This document shows positions 16,647 to 25,976 of a stretch of DNA of 64,000 bases, one piece after another. The notes beneath the pieces are model-generated. The model was given only the letters and a program-made list of their open reading frames with translations, was not told the DNA's origin and made no database searches. Position numbers and translations under genes: made by a program. The stretch is from positions 19,552 through 83,551 of the forward strand of contig NZ_BCZE01000007.1 of the NCBI RefSeq assembly GCF_001598555.1, written 5' to 3'. The stretch is from Novosphingobium rosa NBRC 15208 (GTDB lineage: Bacteria > Pseudomonadota > Alphaproteobacteria > Sphingomonadales > Sphingomonadaceae). Each line of letters opens with the position of its first letter. Within the stretch, counting starts at the first letter, position 1.

Positions 16647-18245
16647 TCAGGCGGGCAGCAGCGTGACCCCGGCGAAATTGTCGTAGAGGCCGTAGGCGGT
16701 CTGCGGAAAATTCCTCACGCGTGGCCCGGTCACCGCCAGCGTGGCGAAAGAGACCAGCGGAATGCGCGGCAAATCGCGCGCCACCAGCTGCTGGAAGGCG
16801 ACATAATCGGCGCGGCGGGCGACAGGATCGATCTCGCTCTGCGCCTTGGCCAGCAGGGCATCGGCCTGCGGACTGTCGTAATGCGCGCCATTGGAGAAGG
16901 CGACGCCGCGCTGGATGTTGCGCGACCAGTAAAAGCGCTGGATGCCGATCGCCGGATCGGGGCCGACGCCGGCGCCATACAGGATCGTGTCGAAATCGCG
17001 GTCGCTGTAGATTCGCTTGATAAAGGTGGCGAAGTCGCCGGTGCGGATGGTCAGCTCCACGCCGACGCGTCGCAATTGATCGCGGATCGCCTCGGCGGAT
17101 TTGAGTAGCTGGCCGCCGGTGGGCGCGGGGTCGTGGCGGATGCGCAGGCGCACTCCTTGTGCATCGGGCTTCAGCCCGGCGGCATCGAGCAGCGCCATCG
17201 CCCTGGCCGGATCATAGGGATAATGGCCCGAGCCCGGATCGTAGAAATCGGGCACCGCGCTGGTGACGGGCGAGTCCTCCACCTTGCCATAACCGCGCCA
17301 CGCGTTGCGCAGCAGGAAGTCCTTGTCGATGGCATGGGCGAAGGCCTGACGCACGCGCGGATCGTGAAATTCGGGCTTTTCGAGGTTGAATTCGAAGACG
17401 GCCAGGGTGGCGGCAAAGGCGCTGGGCTTGTCCTGCACCGCAAAGCCGGGCTTGCCGGAAAAGCGCCGCACGTCGTCGAGGCTGAGCTGGGTGCTGGTGG
17501 TCATGTGAATTTCGCCCGTCTCCAGCGCGGCGGCGGTGGCTGCGGCATCGCTGTAGAATTTGAAGACGATGGCATCGAGCCCTGCCCCGGCCGGCGCCCA
17601 ATAATCGGGGTTGCGCTCCAGCCGGATAAATTCCCCGCGCCGCCATTCCACGAATTTGAACGGCCCGGTGCCGATGGGCGCATTGCCCGCCGGATGGGTG
17701 AGGAAATCCTTGCCCGCATAGACATGCGCCGGAACGATCTGGCTTTCCGGCGAACCCAAAGCCGAAAGCAGATAAGGCGCGGGGGTGGAAAGACGCAGCA
17801 CCACCGTCTGCGGATCGGGCGTTTCCACCGTCTCCACCGGCGCGAAGGTGGAGCGGCCCCGGCTGTGGTATTTTTTCCAGACCTCCTGCAGCGAATAGGC
17901 CACATCCCTGGCGGTAAACGGCTGCCCGTCATGCCACCTCACGCCGGGGCGCAGATGAAAGGTCAGGCTCAGCCCATCCCTGCCCTCTTCCCAGCTTGTG
18001 GCCAGCTGCGGCTGAGGCTTGCCCTGCGCGTCGAAGGTAACCAGCCCGTCGAAAATTTTCGTCGAGACCACCTGCGTCGGTCCCGCAGAGGTGCCCGCGC
18101 TGGTCAGCGTGGGCGGCTCGGGGTTGAACCCAAAGACCAGCGTGCCCCGCCCCCCCGAGCCGCCCCCCGAAGAACAGCCCGCAAGCCCGGCGAGACCCAA
18201 GGCGCCACCAGCCACCAACATTTCACGACGTGACACGACAAACAT
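16647..18245 (-). CDS. Dpp/Opp-type ABC substrate-binding lipoprotein with Tat-like signal
   Basis: 532 residues of the SBP_bac_5 family, which bind peptides, nickel, glutathione and other small solutes. The N-terminus has SRREMLVAGG followed by a lipobox LAGC, so a twin-arginine-type lipoprotein signal. Typical blocks include GLTF-type HLRPGVRWHDGQPFTA and PIGTGPFKFVEW. Start choice: ATG 18245 or ATG 18257; the frame runs open to 18563. The OYE stop at 18260-18262 is immediately upstream, indicating translational coupling. It is the only binding protein for the importer encoded on the other strand at 19566-23455. Confidence 0.85.
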   Translation of the reverse strand: MFVVSRREMLVAGGALGLAGLAGCSSGGGSGGRGTLVFGFNPEPPTLTSAGTSAGPTQVVSTKIFDGLVTFDAQGKPQPQLATSWEEGRDGLSLTFHLRPGVRWHDGQPFTARDVAYSLQEVWKKYHSRGRSTFAPVETVETPDPQTVVLRLSTPAPYLLSALGSPESQIVPAHVYAGKDFLTHPAGNAPIGTGPFKFVEWRRGEFIRLERNPDYWAPAGAGLDAIVFKFYSDAAATAAALETGEIHMTTSTQLSLDDVRRFSGKPGFAVQDKPSAFAATLAVFEFNLEKPEFHDPRVRQAFAHAIDKDFLLRNAWRGYGKVEDSPVTSAVPDFYDPGSGHYPYDPARAMALLDAAGLKPDAQGVRLRIRHDPAPTGGQLLKSAEAIRDQLRRVGVELTIRTGDFATFIKRIYSDRDFDTILYGAGVGPDPAIGIQRFYWSRNIQRGVAFSNGAHYDSPQADALLAKAQSEIDPVARRADYVAFQQLVARDLPRIPLVSFATLAVTGPRVRNFPQTAYGLYDNFAGVTLLPA

Positions 18246-18259
18246 GCGGCTCAACATCC

Positions 18260-19162
18260 TCAAACCGAACAGACAGGAGAAATCGGGGCCACAGGCGCGA
18301 GAGCCGCCACCCCCGCCGCATCGAAGGCGACGCAATCGGCGAACCCCTCGGCAAGGACTTCCCCGGCGCTTTGCGGCGTATGATCGCCGCCAGCGATCAC
18401 CGCCCCGCCGAAATGGCTGCGCAACTGCCACAGCAGCGAGGCCTTGCGACGCCACGGCTCCACCAGATGAAGCCAGCCGATGCCCAGCTGATCCAGCTGC
18501 GCGGCGACATGGGTGAAGGTCTCCAGCGGCTCGCCATCGGCCATGCCGTGGTCCGCGCTCCATGGTGACAGGCGCACGCCCACCCGGCTCACGCCCCAGA
18601 TGGCGCTGACCGCCTCGGCCACCTCCAGCAGGAAGCGGCTGCGGCCACTGAGCGAGCCGCCATAATCATCCTCGCGCCGGTTGCTGCCGGTGCGCAGGAA
18701 CTGGTCGATCAGCCAGCCTTGCGCGGCGTGGATTTCCACCCCGTCGAAGCCTTCGGCCTGAGCGAGAGCGGCGGCGGTGGCGAAGCGCTCGACCAGTCCG
18801 GCGATGTCATCCCGCTCCAGCGCGCGGGGAACGGGCAGCGGCTGAGGGCCTTCGGGCGTGTCGATCTGGCCGCGCCCGGCGAGCGCGGAAGGCGCGACGG
18901 GCGCGGCCCCGCCACGCAGCAAAGGATGGCTGACACGCCCCGGATGCGAAAGCTGAAGCACGATCCGCCCGCCCGCGCGCCGCACCGCGTCCACTGCCGG
19001 ACGCCAGCCATGGATCAGCGCCGGACCGCCCTCGATATTGAAGCGCGGCGTGATGGTGAGCCCGGCGGCAGATCGCGCAGGAACGGGTTCGTCCTCGCCG
19101 CTCAGCACGATGCGGTTGTCCGTCGCGAAGGCGGAAAAAGGAAAAGGCTCGAACAGTCGCAT
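18260..19162 (-). CDS. Atypical Old Yellow Enzyme family protein
   Basis: 300 residues, clearly shorter than the usual 350-370. The barrel core is recognisable (LQLSHPGRVSHP at 70-80, VEIHAAQGWLIDQFL at 143-157, DDYGGSLSGR), but the N-terminal part lacks the loop after the first strand. The C-terminus ends before the usual FGRxFIANPDL block, in an unrelated tail (AAGVAALAPV). Of the OYE active-site triad His-Asn-Tyr, His145 is kept but the other two are Gln148 and Trp150. It may bind FMN without being a normal ene-reductase, or may be decaying. First gene of the minus-strand operon. I found no frameshift that would restore the normal tail. Confidence 0.7.
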   Translation of the reverse strand: MRLFEPFPFSAFATDNRIVLSGEDEPVPARSAAGLTITPRFNIEGGPALIHGWRPAVDAVRRAGGRIVLQLSHPGRVSHPLLRGGAAPVAPSALAGRGQIDTPEGPQPLPVPRALERDDIAGLVERFATAAALAQAEGFDGVEIHAAQGWLIDQFLRTGSNRREDDYGGSLSGRSRFLLEVAEAVSAIWGVSRVGVRLSPWSADHGMADGEPLETFTHVAAQLDQLGIGWLHLVEPWRRKASLLWQLRSHFGGAVIAGGDHTPQSAGEVLAEGFADCVAFDAAGVAALAPVAPISPVCSV

Positions 19163-19565
19163 GGCACCCCCACTGCGCTTTGGGCCTTCAGGACAGACGC
19201 CTGAGAAGCACTGACAAGATCACCACATGATCACGGGCCATGACGATTAGGGGCGATGGCCCCATCCGTCATAAAATAAATCCTATGGGAAAAGTATATT
19301 TTTCTTTTTCGGCCCCGCAAGAGGCAAAGATATCCTGATGGATCAACTCTCAAGGCGCGGATTCCGGCACGACTCGGCCAACGCCGGGCCGTGCGAAACG
19401 CCGCTTTGCAGCGCCGGGCAAAAGCGGCGTTTGAGCCCTGAAACATCTTCTTGGGGCCGCTCGCCGCGACAATGTTGACAATTCCTACCTATATTATCAG
19501 GATTAATTGATCGAGCCGTGAGCCAAGCCTCTCGCCCGCCCTCCCGCCGCCAGAACGGAGCCATG
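19163..19565. promoter_or_regulatory. Divergent control region of the sulfur cluster
   Basis: About 400 bases between the OYE operon (leftward) and the ABC importer operon (rightward), much richer in A+T than the flanks around 19255-19320 and 19470-19515. It holds a hairpin ATGACG...GGGGC/GCCCC...CGTCAT (19240-19272), an AT-rich motif CCCATAGGATTTATTTTAT on the minus strand (19271-19289), a -35-like TTGACA (19475-19480) and a related motif ATCAGGATTAATTG (19496-19509). No -10 box at proper spacing from TTGACA is evident. No gene supported. Confidence 0.5.
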
Positions 19566-20564
19566 ATGAAACGCCATTTGCCACGCCTTGCCCGCATCGC
19601 CGGCCACGCCGGTCTGCGCGCGCTGCCGACGGCCATCGGCATCGTCATCCTCGGCTTCTTCCTGCTGCAACAGGCGCCGGGCGATGCGGTGGATGTGCTC
19701 TCCGGCGAATCCGGCGGCCTCTCCACCGAGGCAGCCGCCGCGCTGCGCCATCATGCCGGGCTGGACCAGCCGGTGCTCAGCCAGCTTGCCGCCTATCTCA
19801 CCGGCCTGGCGCATGGCGATCTGGGCTGGTCGGCGCGCTTCAATGTGCCCGTCACCAGCCTGATCCTGCAACGTCTGCCCGGTTCGTTGCTGCTGTCGGG
19901 CACAGCGCTGGTGGTGTCGGTGCTGGCAGGCGCGGCGCTGGGGGCGCTGATGGCCGCACGCGAGGGTAGCTGGGCGGATCGTGGCCTGTCGGTGGCGGCG
20001 CTGCTGTTCTACTCGCTGCCCTCTTTCTGGATCAGCCTGATGCTGATCGTGGTCTTCTCGATCCATCTGGGCTGGCTGCCCAGCGGCGGATCGCAGACCA
20101 TCGGCGGGCCCGAAGGCGGGCTTGCGGGTCTGCTTGACCACGCGCGCTATATGGTGCTGCCGGTCACTTCCCTCTCGCTGTTCTACATCGCCATTTACGC
20201 GCGGCTGGTGCGAGTGGCGATGATCGAGGCCAGGGCGCAGGATTACGTTCGCACCGCCCGCGCCAAAGGGTTGAGCGAAAGCCGCATCCTGATCCGCCAC
20301 ATCCTGCGCAACGCCCTGCTGCCGCTCACCACCGTGGCGGGCATGCATCTGGGCGGCATGCTGGGCGGCGGCGTGGTGGTGGAAACGGTCTATGGCTGGC
20401 CGGGCCTTGGCAGGCTGGCCTATGAATCGGTGATAGGTCGCGATTTCCGCGTGCTGCTCGGGATTTTGCTGTTGTCGTCGCTGCTGGTCATCGTGGCCAA
20501 TGCGCTGGTGGACATTCTGCAAGGCCTGCTCGATCCGCGCGTGGGGGTGAGCCATGCCGCCTAA
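19566..20564 (+). CDS. Dpp/Opp-type ABC transporter permease 1 (DppB-like)
   Basis: 332 residues with an N-terminal helix (PTAIGIVILGFFLLQQAPGD, the family start) and about six membrane segments. The EAA loop that docks on the ATPase is IEARAQDYVRTARAKGLSE. The ATG at 19566 has GGAG five bases upstream; ATG 19563 and GTG 19518 are alternatives in frame. The next permease gene overlaps its end. It forms the import channel with the downstream permease for the substrate bound by the lipoprotein at 16647-18245. Confidence 0.9.
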   Translation: MKRHLPRLARIAGHAGLRALPTAIGIVILGFFLLQQAPGDAVDVLSGESGGLSTEAAAALRHHAGLDQPVLSQLAAYLTGLAHGDLGWSARFNVPVTSLILQRLPGSLLLSGTALVVSVLAGAALGALMAAREGSWADRGLSVAALLFYSLPSFWISLMLIVVFSIHLGWLPSGGSQTIGGPEGGLAGLLDHARYMVLPVTSLSLFYIAIYARLVRVAMIEARAQDYVRTARAKGLSESRILIRHILRNALLPLTTVAGMHLGGMLGGGVVVETVYGWPGLGRLAYESVIGRDFRVLLGILLLSSLLVIVANALVDILQGLLDPRVGVSHAA

Positions 20565-21510
20565 AGCCATCTTTGCCGCGCCCGGCGACCATCACACCCC
20601 ACCCCCTCCGGAGACCCGGCCTCTGGCCGCCTTTCGCATCGAGGACACGGTTTCAGCCCCCACGGCCAGCCGCAACGGCGTGGTTTCAGCCCTGCGGCGC
20701 CACCCGCCCGCGCTGATCGGCGTGGCCATTCTGGCAGGCGTAACGCTGCTGGCCCTGCTGTCGCCACTGCTGTTTCCCGGCGACCCGCTGGCCATCACCG
20801 GCGAGCCCTTCCTCTGGCCCTTCGCCAGCCTGGCCCATCCCTTGGGCACCGACTCGCTGGGGCGCGATATTCTGGCGGGTGTCGCCCATGGCGCGCGGGT
20901 CTCGCTGCGCATCGGCCTGTCGGCCACGGCGCTGGGTCTGGTGCTGGGCGTGGCGGCGGGCGCGCTGGCGGGCTACAAGGGCGGCTGGACCGATGCCGCC
21001 ATCTCCCGCCTGATCGAGATCTTCCAGACCGTGCCCAGCTTCGTGCTGCTGGTGGTGCTGGTGGCCATCACCCAGCCCAGCGCGGGCACGCTTTCCGCCG
21101 CCATCGCCATCGTGACATGGCCCACCGTGGCCCGCCTCGCCCGCGCCGAGTTCCGTTCTCTGCGCGAGAAGGATTTCGTGCTGGCAGCCCGCTCGCTGGG
21201 CTACAGCCACACGCGCATCATCATCCACGAAATCCTGCCCAACGCCCTGCCGCCCATCGTGGTGACAGCCTCGGTGATGGTGGCCTCGGCGATTCTGATG
21301 GAATCAGCGCTGTCCTTCATGGGCCTTGGCGATCCCAATGTGGTGAGCTGGGGCAGCATGATCGGCCAGGGCCGCGAATATCTGCGCAGCGCCTGGTACA
21401 TCAGCGCCCTGCCCGGCCTGGCGATCATGCTGACGGTGCTGGCGCTCAATCTGATCGGCGACGCGCTGAACGAGGCGCTCAACCCCCGCAAAAGAGGAGG
21501 CCGCGCATGA
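20554..21510 (+). CDS. Dpp/Opp-type ABC transporter permease 2 (DppC-like)
   Basis: 318 residues; start overlaps the stop of permease 1 by 11 bases. A Pro-rich cytoplasmic N-terminus (about 1-50) precedes membrane segments beginning near PALIGVAILAGVTLLALLSP. The DppC signature HPLGTDSLGRDIL is present, and the EAA loop is near LREKDFVLAARSLGYS. The stop overlaps the next gene as ATGA. Partner channel subunit of the importer. Confidence 0.9.
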   Translation: MPPKAIFAAPGDHHTPPPPETRPLAAFRIEDTVSAPTASRNGVVSALRRHPPALIGVAILAGVTLLALLSPLLFPGDPLAITGEPFLWPFASLAHPLGTDSLGRDILAGVAHGARVSLRIGLSATALGLVLGVAAGALAGYKGGWTDAAISRLIEIFQTVPSFVLLVVLVAITQPSAGTLSAAIAIVTWPTVARLARAEFRSLREKDFVLAARSLGYSHTRIIIHEILPNALPPIVVTASVMVASAILMESALSFMGLGDPNVVSWGSMIGQGREYLRSAWYISALPGLAIMLTVLALNLIGDALNEALNPRKRGGRA

Positions 21511-22517
21511 GCCACCCCGCCCTCTCCATTCCCGCCTTTGCCGTGCCGCATGCCATCACCCCGCTGCTGGAGGTGCAGGATCTGCAGGTCCACTTCGGTA
21601 GCAAGCCAGCCGTGCGCGGCATCAGCTTTACCGTGCATGAGGGCGAGACTCTGGCGCTGGTGGGCGAATCCGGCTCGGGCAAATCGATGACCGCGCTCTC
21701 GGTGATGGGCCTGCTGCCCGATGGCGGGCGGGCCAGCGGCACGATCCGCTTTGCCGGGCGCGATACCTCCACCCTGTCGCCTGCCGCGCGCCGGGCCCTG
21801 CGCGGCGGCGAGATCGGCATGATCTTTCAGGAGCCGATGACCAGCCTGAACCCGGTGATGACCATCGGCGCGCAAATCGTGGAAGCCTTGCGCCAGCATC
21901 AGCCGCTGTCTCGCACCGCGGCGAAGGCCCGTGCGCTGGAGCTGATCGATCTGGTCCGCATCCCCGATCCCAAACGGCGCTTTCAGGACTATCCGCATCA
22001 GCTTTCGGGCGGGATGCGCCAGCGGGTGATGATCGCCATGGCGGTGGCCTGCGGGCCGCGCCTGCTGATCGCCGACGAGCCCACCACCGCGCTGGATGTC
22101 ACCATTCAGGCGCAGGTGCTGGAGCTGCTCGACCGGCTGCGGCGCGATCTGTCGATGGCGGTGCTGCTGATCACCCACGATCTGGGCGTGGTGGGCCAAT
22201 GGGCCGACCGCGTGGCGGTGATGTATGCCGGGCGCAAGGTGGAAGAAGGCGATCCTTCCGCGCTGTTTGCCCTGCCGCTGCATCCCTACACGCAGGGACT
22301 GCTGCGCGCCTCGCCAAGGCTGGATGATGCGCAGCATTACACGCAAGGGCCGCTGACGGAGATCCCCGGCTCGATCGCTTCGGCCGCGGGGCAGGATGGC
22401 TGCGCCTTTGCGCCGCGTTGCCCTCAGGCGGTGGCGGCTTGCAGGGCTGCAGTGCCCTCGCTGCGGATTCTCGAGTCCGGGCGCAAGGTCGCCTGCCCGC
22501 TGGCCCATCAGGATTAA
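21507..22517 (+). CDS. ABC transporter ATPase 1 (DppD-like)
   Basis: 336 residues from the ATG at 21507, which overlaps the preceding stop and has AGAGGAGG upstream; the frame runs open much further upstream inside the permease gene. Walker A GESGSGKS, signature LSGGMRQR and Walker [13 protein letters not shown] are all present. The oligopeptide-type C-terminal extension contains the Cys-rich [14 protein letters not shown] stretch seen in Dpp/Opp ATPases that may hold an Fe-S cluster. Couples ATP hydrolysis to solute import with the ATPase encoded next. Confidence 0.92.
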   Translation: MSHPALSIPAFAVPHAITPLLEVQDLQVHFGSKPAVRGISFTVHEGETLALVGESGSGKSMTALSVMGLLPDGGRASGTIRFAGRDTSTLSPAARRALRGGEIGMIFQEPMTSLNPVMTIGAQIVEALRQHQPLSRTAAKARALELIDLVRIPDPKRRFQDYPHQLSGGMRQRVMIAMAVACGPRLLIADEPTTALDVTIQAQVLELLDRLRRDLSMAVLLITHDLGVVGQWADRVAVMYAGRKVEEGDPSALFALPLHPYTQGLLRASPRLDDAQHYTQGPLTEIPGSIASAAGQDGCAFAPRCPQAVAACRAAVPSLRILESGRKVACPLAHQD

Positions 22518-22522
22518 GCCCC

Positions 22523-23455
22523 GTGCCGCTGCTTTCCATCACCGATCTCTCGACCCATTTCCGCCTGCCCGATGGCGCGCTGCGGGCGCTCGACGGCGTC
22601 TCGCTGGAGGTTGAGGCGGGCGAAACGCTTGGTATCGTGGGCGAATCCGGCTGCGGCAAAAGCACGCTGGGCAAGACCATCCTGCGCCTTGTCGAGCCCA
22701 CCGCAGGCGCCATCGCCTTTGATGGCGATGATATCACCGCGCTCCCGACGGGCAAATTGGCCCCCTATCGCCGCCGCGCGCAGATGGTGTTTCAGGACCC
22801 CTTCGCCTCGCTCAACCCGCGCCATACGGTGGCCAAGATTCTGGGCGATCCGCTGAAAGTCCATGGCATCGGCGGCCTGCATGAGCGCCGCCGCCGCGTG
22901 GAGGATATGCTGCGCCGCGTGGGTCTGGGCCCCGATGCGCTCGACCGCTATCCGCATGAGTTCTCCGGCGGGCAGCGCCAGCGCATCGGCATCGCCCGGG
23001 CGTTGATCCTCGAGCCCGATCTGGTGATCTGCGACGAGCCGGTCTCCGCGCTGGACCTGTCCATTCAGGCGCAAACGCTCAACCTGCTGGCGCGGATGAA
23101 GGCGGATCTGGGCCTGTCCTATATCTTCATCTCGCACGATCTTTCGGTGGTGCGCTATTTCACCGACCGCGTGGTGGTGATGTATCTGGGCCGCATCGTC
23201 GAAAGCGCCCCCACGCGCGGATTATGGGCCCGGCCGCTGCATCCCTACACGCGGGCGCTGATGGCCAGCGTGCCCGATCCCGCGCAGGGCCGCATCGCCC
23301 TGCCGCTCAAAGGCGATCTGCCCAGCCCGCAGGACATTCCCCGCGGCTGCCGTTTCCACCCCCGCTGCCCGCTGGCCACCGATCTGTGCCGCAGCAGCGA
23401 ACCTGAATTGCGCGATGCCGGGGATGGCCAATCCATCGCCTGTCACCACGCCTAA
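22523..23455 (+). CDS. ABC transporter ATPase 2 (DppF-like)
   Basis: 310 residues from a GTG at 22523 ([10 protein letters not shown]), with AGGA nine bases upstream; longer in-frame extensions overlap the previous gene. Walker A GESGCGKS, signature FSGGQRQR and Walker [13 protein letters not shown] are present, and the C-terminal extension keeps the [15 protein letters not shown] cysteines. With the DppD-like subunit it completes a heterodimeric ATPase, so the importer is intact: one lipoprotein, two permeases, two ATPases. Confidence 0.92.
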   Translation: MPLLSITDLSTHFRLPDGALRALDGVSLEVEAGETLGIVGESGCGKSTLGKTILRLVEPTAGAIAFDGDDITALPTGKLAPYRRRAQMVFQDPFASLNPRHTVAKILGDPLKVHGIGGLHERRRRVEDMLRRVGLGPDALDRYPHEFSGGQRQRIGIARALILEPDLVICDEPVSALDLSIQAQTLNLLARMKADLGLSYIFISHDLSVVRYFTDRVVVMYLGRIVESAPTRGLWARPLHPYTRALMASVPDPAQGRIALPLKGDLPSPQDIPRGCRFHPRCPLATDLCRSSEPELRDAGDGQSIACHHA

Positions 23456-23469
23456 CTGGAGCCAAATCC

Positions 23470-24525
23470 ATGGTTGACTATCGTTATCTGGGCCGCAGCG
23501 GCCTGAAGGTTTCCCCCCTCACGCTGGGCACGATGATGTTCGGCGGCGAGACCGACGAACCCACCTCGCACCGCATCATCGACACCGCGCGTGAACAGGG
23601 CATCAACTTCATCGACACCGCCGATGGCTACAACAAAGGCGCCTCCGAAGAGGTCGTCGGGCGCGGCATCAAGGCCCAGCGCGACCATTGGGTGCTGGCC
23701 ACCAAATTCGCCAATCCGCGCGGGCAAGGCCCCAATCAGCGCGGCCAGTCGCGCAAATGGATCATCGAAAATGTCGAGAACAGCCTGCGCCGTCTGGGCA
23801 CGGATTACATCGACATCCTCTATTTCCACCGCGCCATTTTCGACGCCCCGCTGGGCGAGGCCGTGCGCGCCATCGGTGACCTGATCACGCAGGGCAAGCT
23901 GCGCTATTTCGGCGTGTCGAACTTCCGCGCCTGGCGCATTGCGGAAGTCTCGCATCTGGCCGATCAGTTCAACATCGACCGGCCCATCGCCAGCCAGCCG
24001 CTCTACAACATCGTCAACCGCGTGGCCGAGGCCGAGCAGCTGCCCGCCGCCGGTCATTACGGGCTCGGCGTGGTCTCCTACAGCCCGCTGGCGCGCGGCG
24101 TGCTGACCGGCAAATACCGCCCCGACCTCACCCCCGAAGCCGACACGCGCGCCGGCCGCGGCGACAAGCGCATTCTGGAAACCGAATGGCGCCCGGAATC
24201 GGTCGCTCTGGCCGCGAAGATCGCGGATTATGCGCGGGATCGCGGCATCGATCCGGTGCATTTCGCCATCGCCTGGGTGCTCAACAACCAGCTCGTCACC
24301 TCGACCATCACCGGCCCGCGCACGCAGGCGCATTGGGACAGCTATATCAAGGCTCTGGGCGTCAAACTTAACGACGCGGATGAGGCCTTCATCGACGATC
24401 TGGTCACCACCGGCCATGCCTCCACCCATGGCTTCAACGATCCCAGCCACCCCATCGAGGGCCGCGTGCCTTACGCCAATCCGGCCCAGAGCGCGCCCGC
24501 CGAGCGTCAGCCCGAACCAGCCTGA
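23470..24525 (+). CDS. Aldo-keto reductase
   Basis: 351 residues of NADPH-dependent aldo-keto reductase fold. FIDTADGYNKGASEE carries the Asp and Tyr of the catalytic tetrad, with Lys in VLATKFANP and His in ILYFHRAI. GVSNFRAWRIAE and PLARGVLTGKY are family blocks. It resembles YajO/aryl-alcohol dehydrogenase-like members. Fifth gene of the plus-strand operon, 14 bases after the ATPase. In this setting it might reduce an aldehyde or ketone left after C-S cleavage, which is inference. Confidence 0.88.
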   Translation: MVDYRYLGRSGLKVSPLTLGTMMFGGETDEPTSHRIIDTAREQGINFIDTADGYNKGASEEVVGRGIKAQRDHWVLATKFANPRGQGPNQRGQSRKWIIENVENSLRRLGTDYIDILYFHRAIFDAPLGEAVRAIGDLITQGKLRYFGVSNFRAWRIAEVSHLADQFNIDRPIASQPLYNIVNRVAEAEQLPAAGHYGLGVVSYSPLARGVLTGKYRPDLTPEADTRAGRGDKRILETEWRPESVALAAKIADYARDRGIDPVHFAIAWVLNNQLVTSTITGPRTQAHWDSYIKALGVKLNDADEAFIDDLVTTGHASTHGFNDPSHPIEGRVPYANPAQSAPAERQPEPA

Positions 24526-24616
24526 GCCTTGGCCGGCGTTCGGCTCTTGCGGGGCCGGGCGCCGGCCACCTTTTCAGCTGCCGGTGCTTCTTCCTCTTGA
24601 AACAGGGACATGATCC

Positions 24617-25966
24617 ATGTCTTATCAACGCCGCCTCAACCTCAATGTCGGGCTCAACACGCTTGGCTATCTGGGGAATGCCTGGCCCTATCGCACCGGC
24701 ACGCGCCATGACATCTATGATCCAGCCTATTATCTGCGCCTCGCCCGGCTGGCGCATCAAGGCGTGTTCGATGCCGTGTTCTATTCGGATATGCCGCTGC
24801 TGCGCCCGGACCCGAACAGCCGGCCCCTGCACACGCTCGATCCGCTGATCCTGCTGACATGGCTGGCAGGGCAAGTGCCCGATATCGGCCTCGTTGCCAC
24901 CATGTCCTCCACGTACAATTCGCCGTTCAATCTGGCGCGGCGCACGCAGGCTTTGGACGTGCTGTCGGGTGGGCGGCTTGTGGTGAATATGGTCTCCAAT
25001 TTCGTGCCCGAAGTGGCCGCCAACTTCGGCGATGATCCCCTGCCCCCGAGGCAGGTGCGCTATCCGCGCGCTTCCGAATTTGTCGAGGTGGCCAAGAAGC
25101 TGTGGCGCAGCTGGGACCCCAAACGCGCTCGCCCCCTGCCCGAAGGCCAGTTCTGGGACCCGGAGGCCGAGGTGCAGCCCGCCAACCACAAGGGCGCGCA
25201 TTTCTCGGTGAAGGGCGCGATCAACGTGCCGGTCAGCCCTCAAGGTCAGCCGGTGATCGCTCAGGCCGGAGGATCGGATCTGGGCATCGATCTGGCCGCG
25301 CAGCATGGCGAGATCATCTATTGCAACATTCTCTCACGCGGGGCGGGGCAGGCGTTCCGCCGCAAGGTCAACGAACGCGCGCTGGCGCATGGCCGCGATC
25401 CCTCGACCATCCGTCTGGTGCCCGGCCTTGTGGCCATCATCGGCGAGACGCGCGAAGAAGCCCTGCGCAAGCATGAGCTGTTTTCCGGCGCGGGCAGCGA
25501 AGACGCTCTGATCACGCACTTCATCCGCGAACATGGCATCGACCCGCAGGGCTTCGATCCAGACGCGATCCTCAACGCCGAAGACTTCCTCCCCGATCAG
25601 AACCGCGTGATGGCGGTGGGCTTCACGCAGGGGCTGGTCGAACTGCTGCGCCATGAGAAGCTCACCGCGCGCCAGGCCGTGCGGCGCTCGGCGGGCAATC
25701 ACCGGCTGGTGCTGGGCACGGCGGAGGAGGTGGCCGATCAGATCATCGACCTCTGGGCCGATGGCACGGTCGATGGCTACACCTTCCAGCCGCCCCGCGC
25801 GCCCGACGATATCGAAGAGTTTGTCGAAAAGGTGATCCCCATCTTGCAGGATCGCGGCGTCTATCCCACCCGCTACACGCCGGGCGAAACCGTGCGCGCC
25901 CGCTATGGCCTGCCATGGCCCCATGCGGCGGAGCCCGCCCCGGCCAGGGCTGAAGCTCTGGCCTGA
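24617..25966 (+). CDS. DszA/NtaA-like flavin-dependent monooxygenase (LLM class)
   Basis: 449 residues, close to the 450-460 of DszA, NtaA and SnaA. Characteristic blocks are ALDVLSGGRLVVNMVS, SEFVEVAKKLWRSWD, VPVSPQGQPVIAQAG and VIPILQDRGVYPTRY. These enzymes use FMNH2 from a separate reductase and O2 to cleave C-S or C-N bonds; DszA converts a sulfone to a sulfinate. Such a product would be the substrate of the DszB-like enzyme at 15567. Last gene of the importer operon. No flavin reductase is encoded in the window. Substrate unknown; its N-terminal segment differs from DszA. Confidence 0.88.
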   Translation: MSYQRRLNLNVGLNTLGYLGNAWPYRTGTRHDIYDPAYYLRLARLAHQGVFDAVFYSDMPLLRPDPNSRPLHTLDPLILLTWLAGQVPDIGLVATMSSTYNSPFNLARRTQALDVLSGGRLVVNMVSNFVPEVAANFGDDPLPPRQVRYPRASEFVEVAKKLWRSWDPKRARPLPEGQFWDPEAEVQPANHKGAHFSVKGAINVPVSPQGQPVIAQAGGSDLGIDLAAQHGEIIYCNILSRGAGQAFRRKVNERALAHGRDPSTIRLVPGLVAIIGETREEALRKHELFSGAGSEDALITHFIREHGIDPQGFDPDAILNAEDFLPDQNRVMAVGFTQGLVELLRHEKLTARQAVRRSAGNHRLVLGTAEEVADQIIDLWADGTVDGYTFQPPRAPDDIEEFVEKVIPILQDRGVYPTRYTPGETVRARYGLPWPHAAEPAPARAEALA

Positions 25967-25976
25967 TCCCGCCGCC

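Noticed and set aside
19475..19503. Standard sigma-70 promoter for the ABC operon
   Set aside because: TTGACA is perfect, but the TATTAT-like box is only 11 bases away and nothing good lies at 16-18; kept only as part of the control region.
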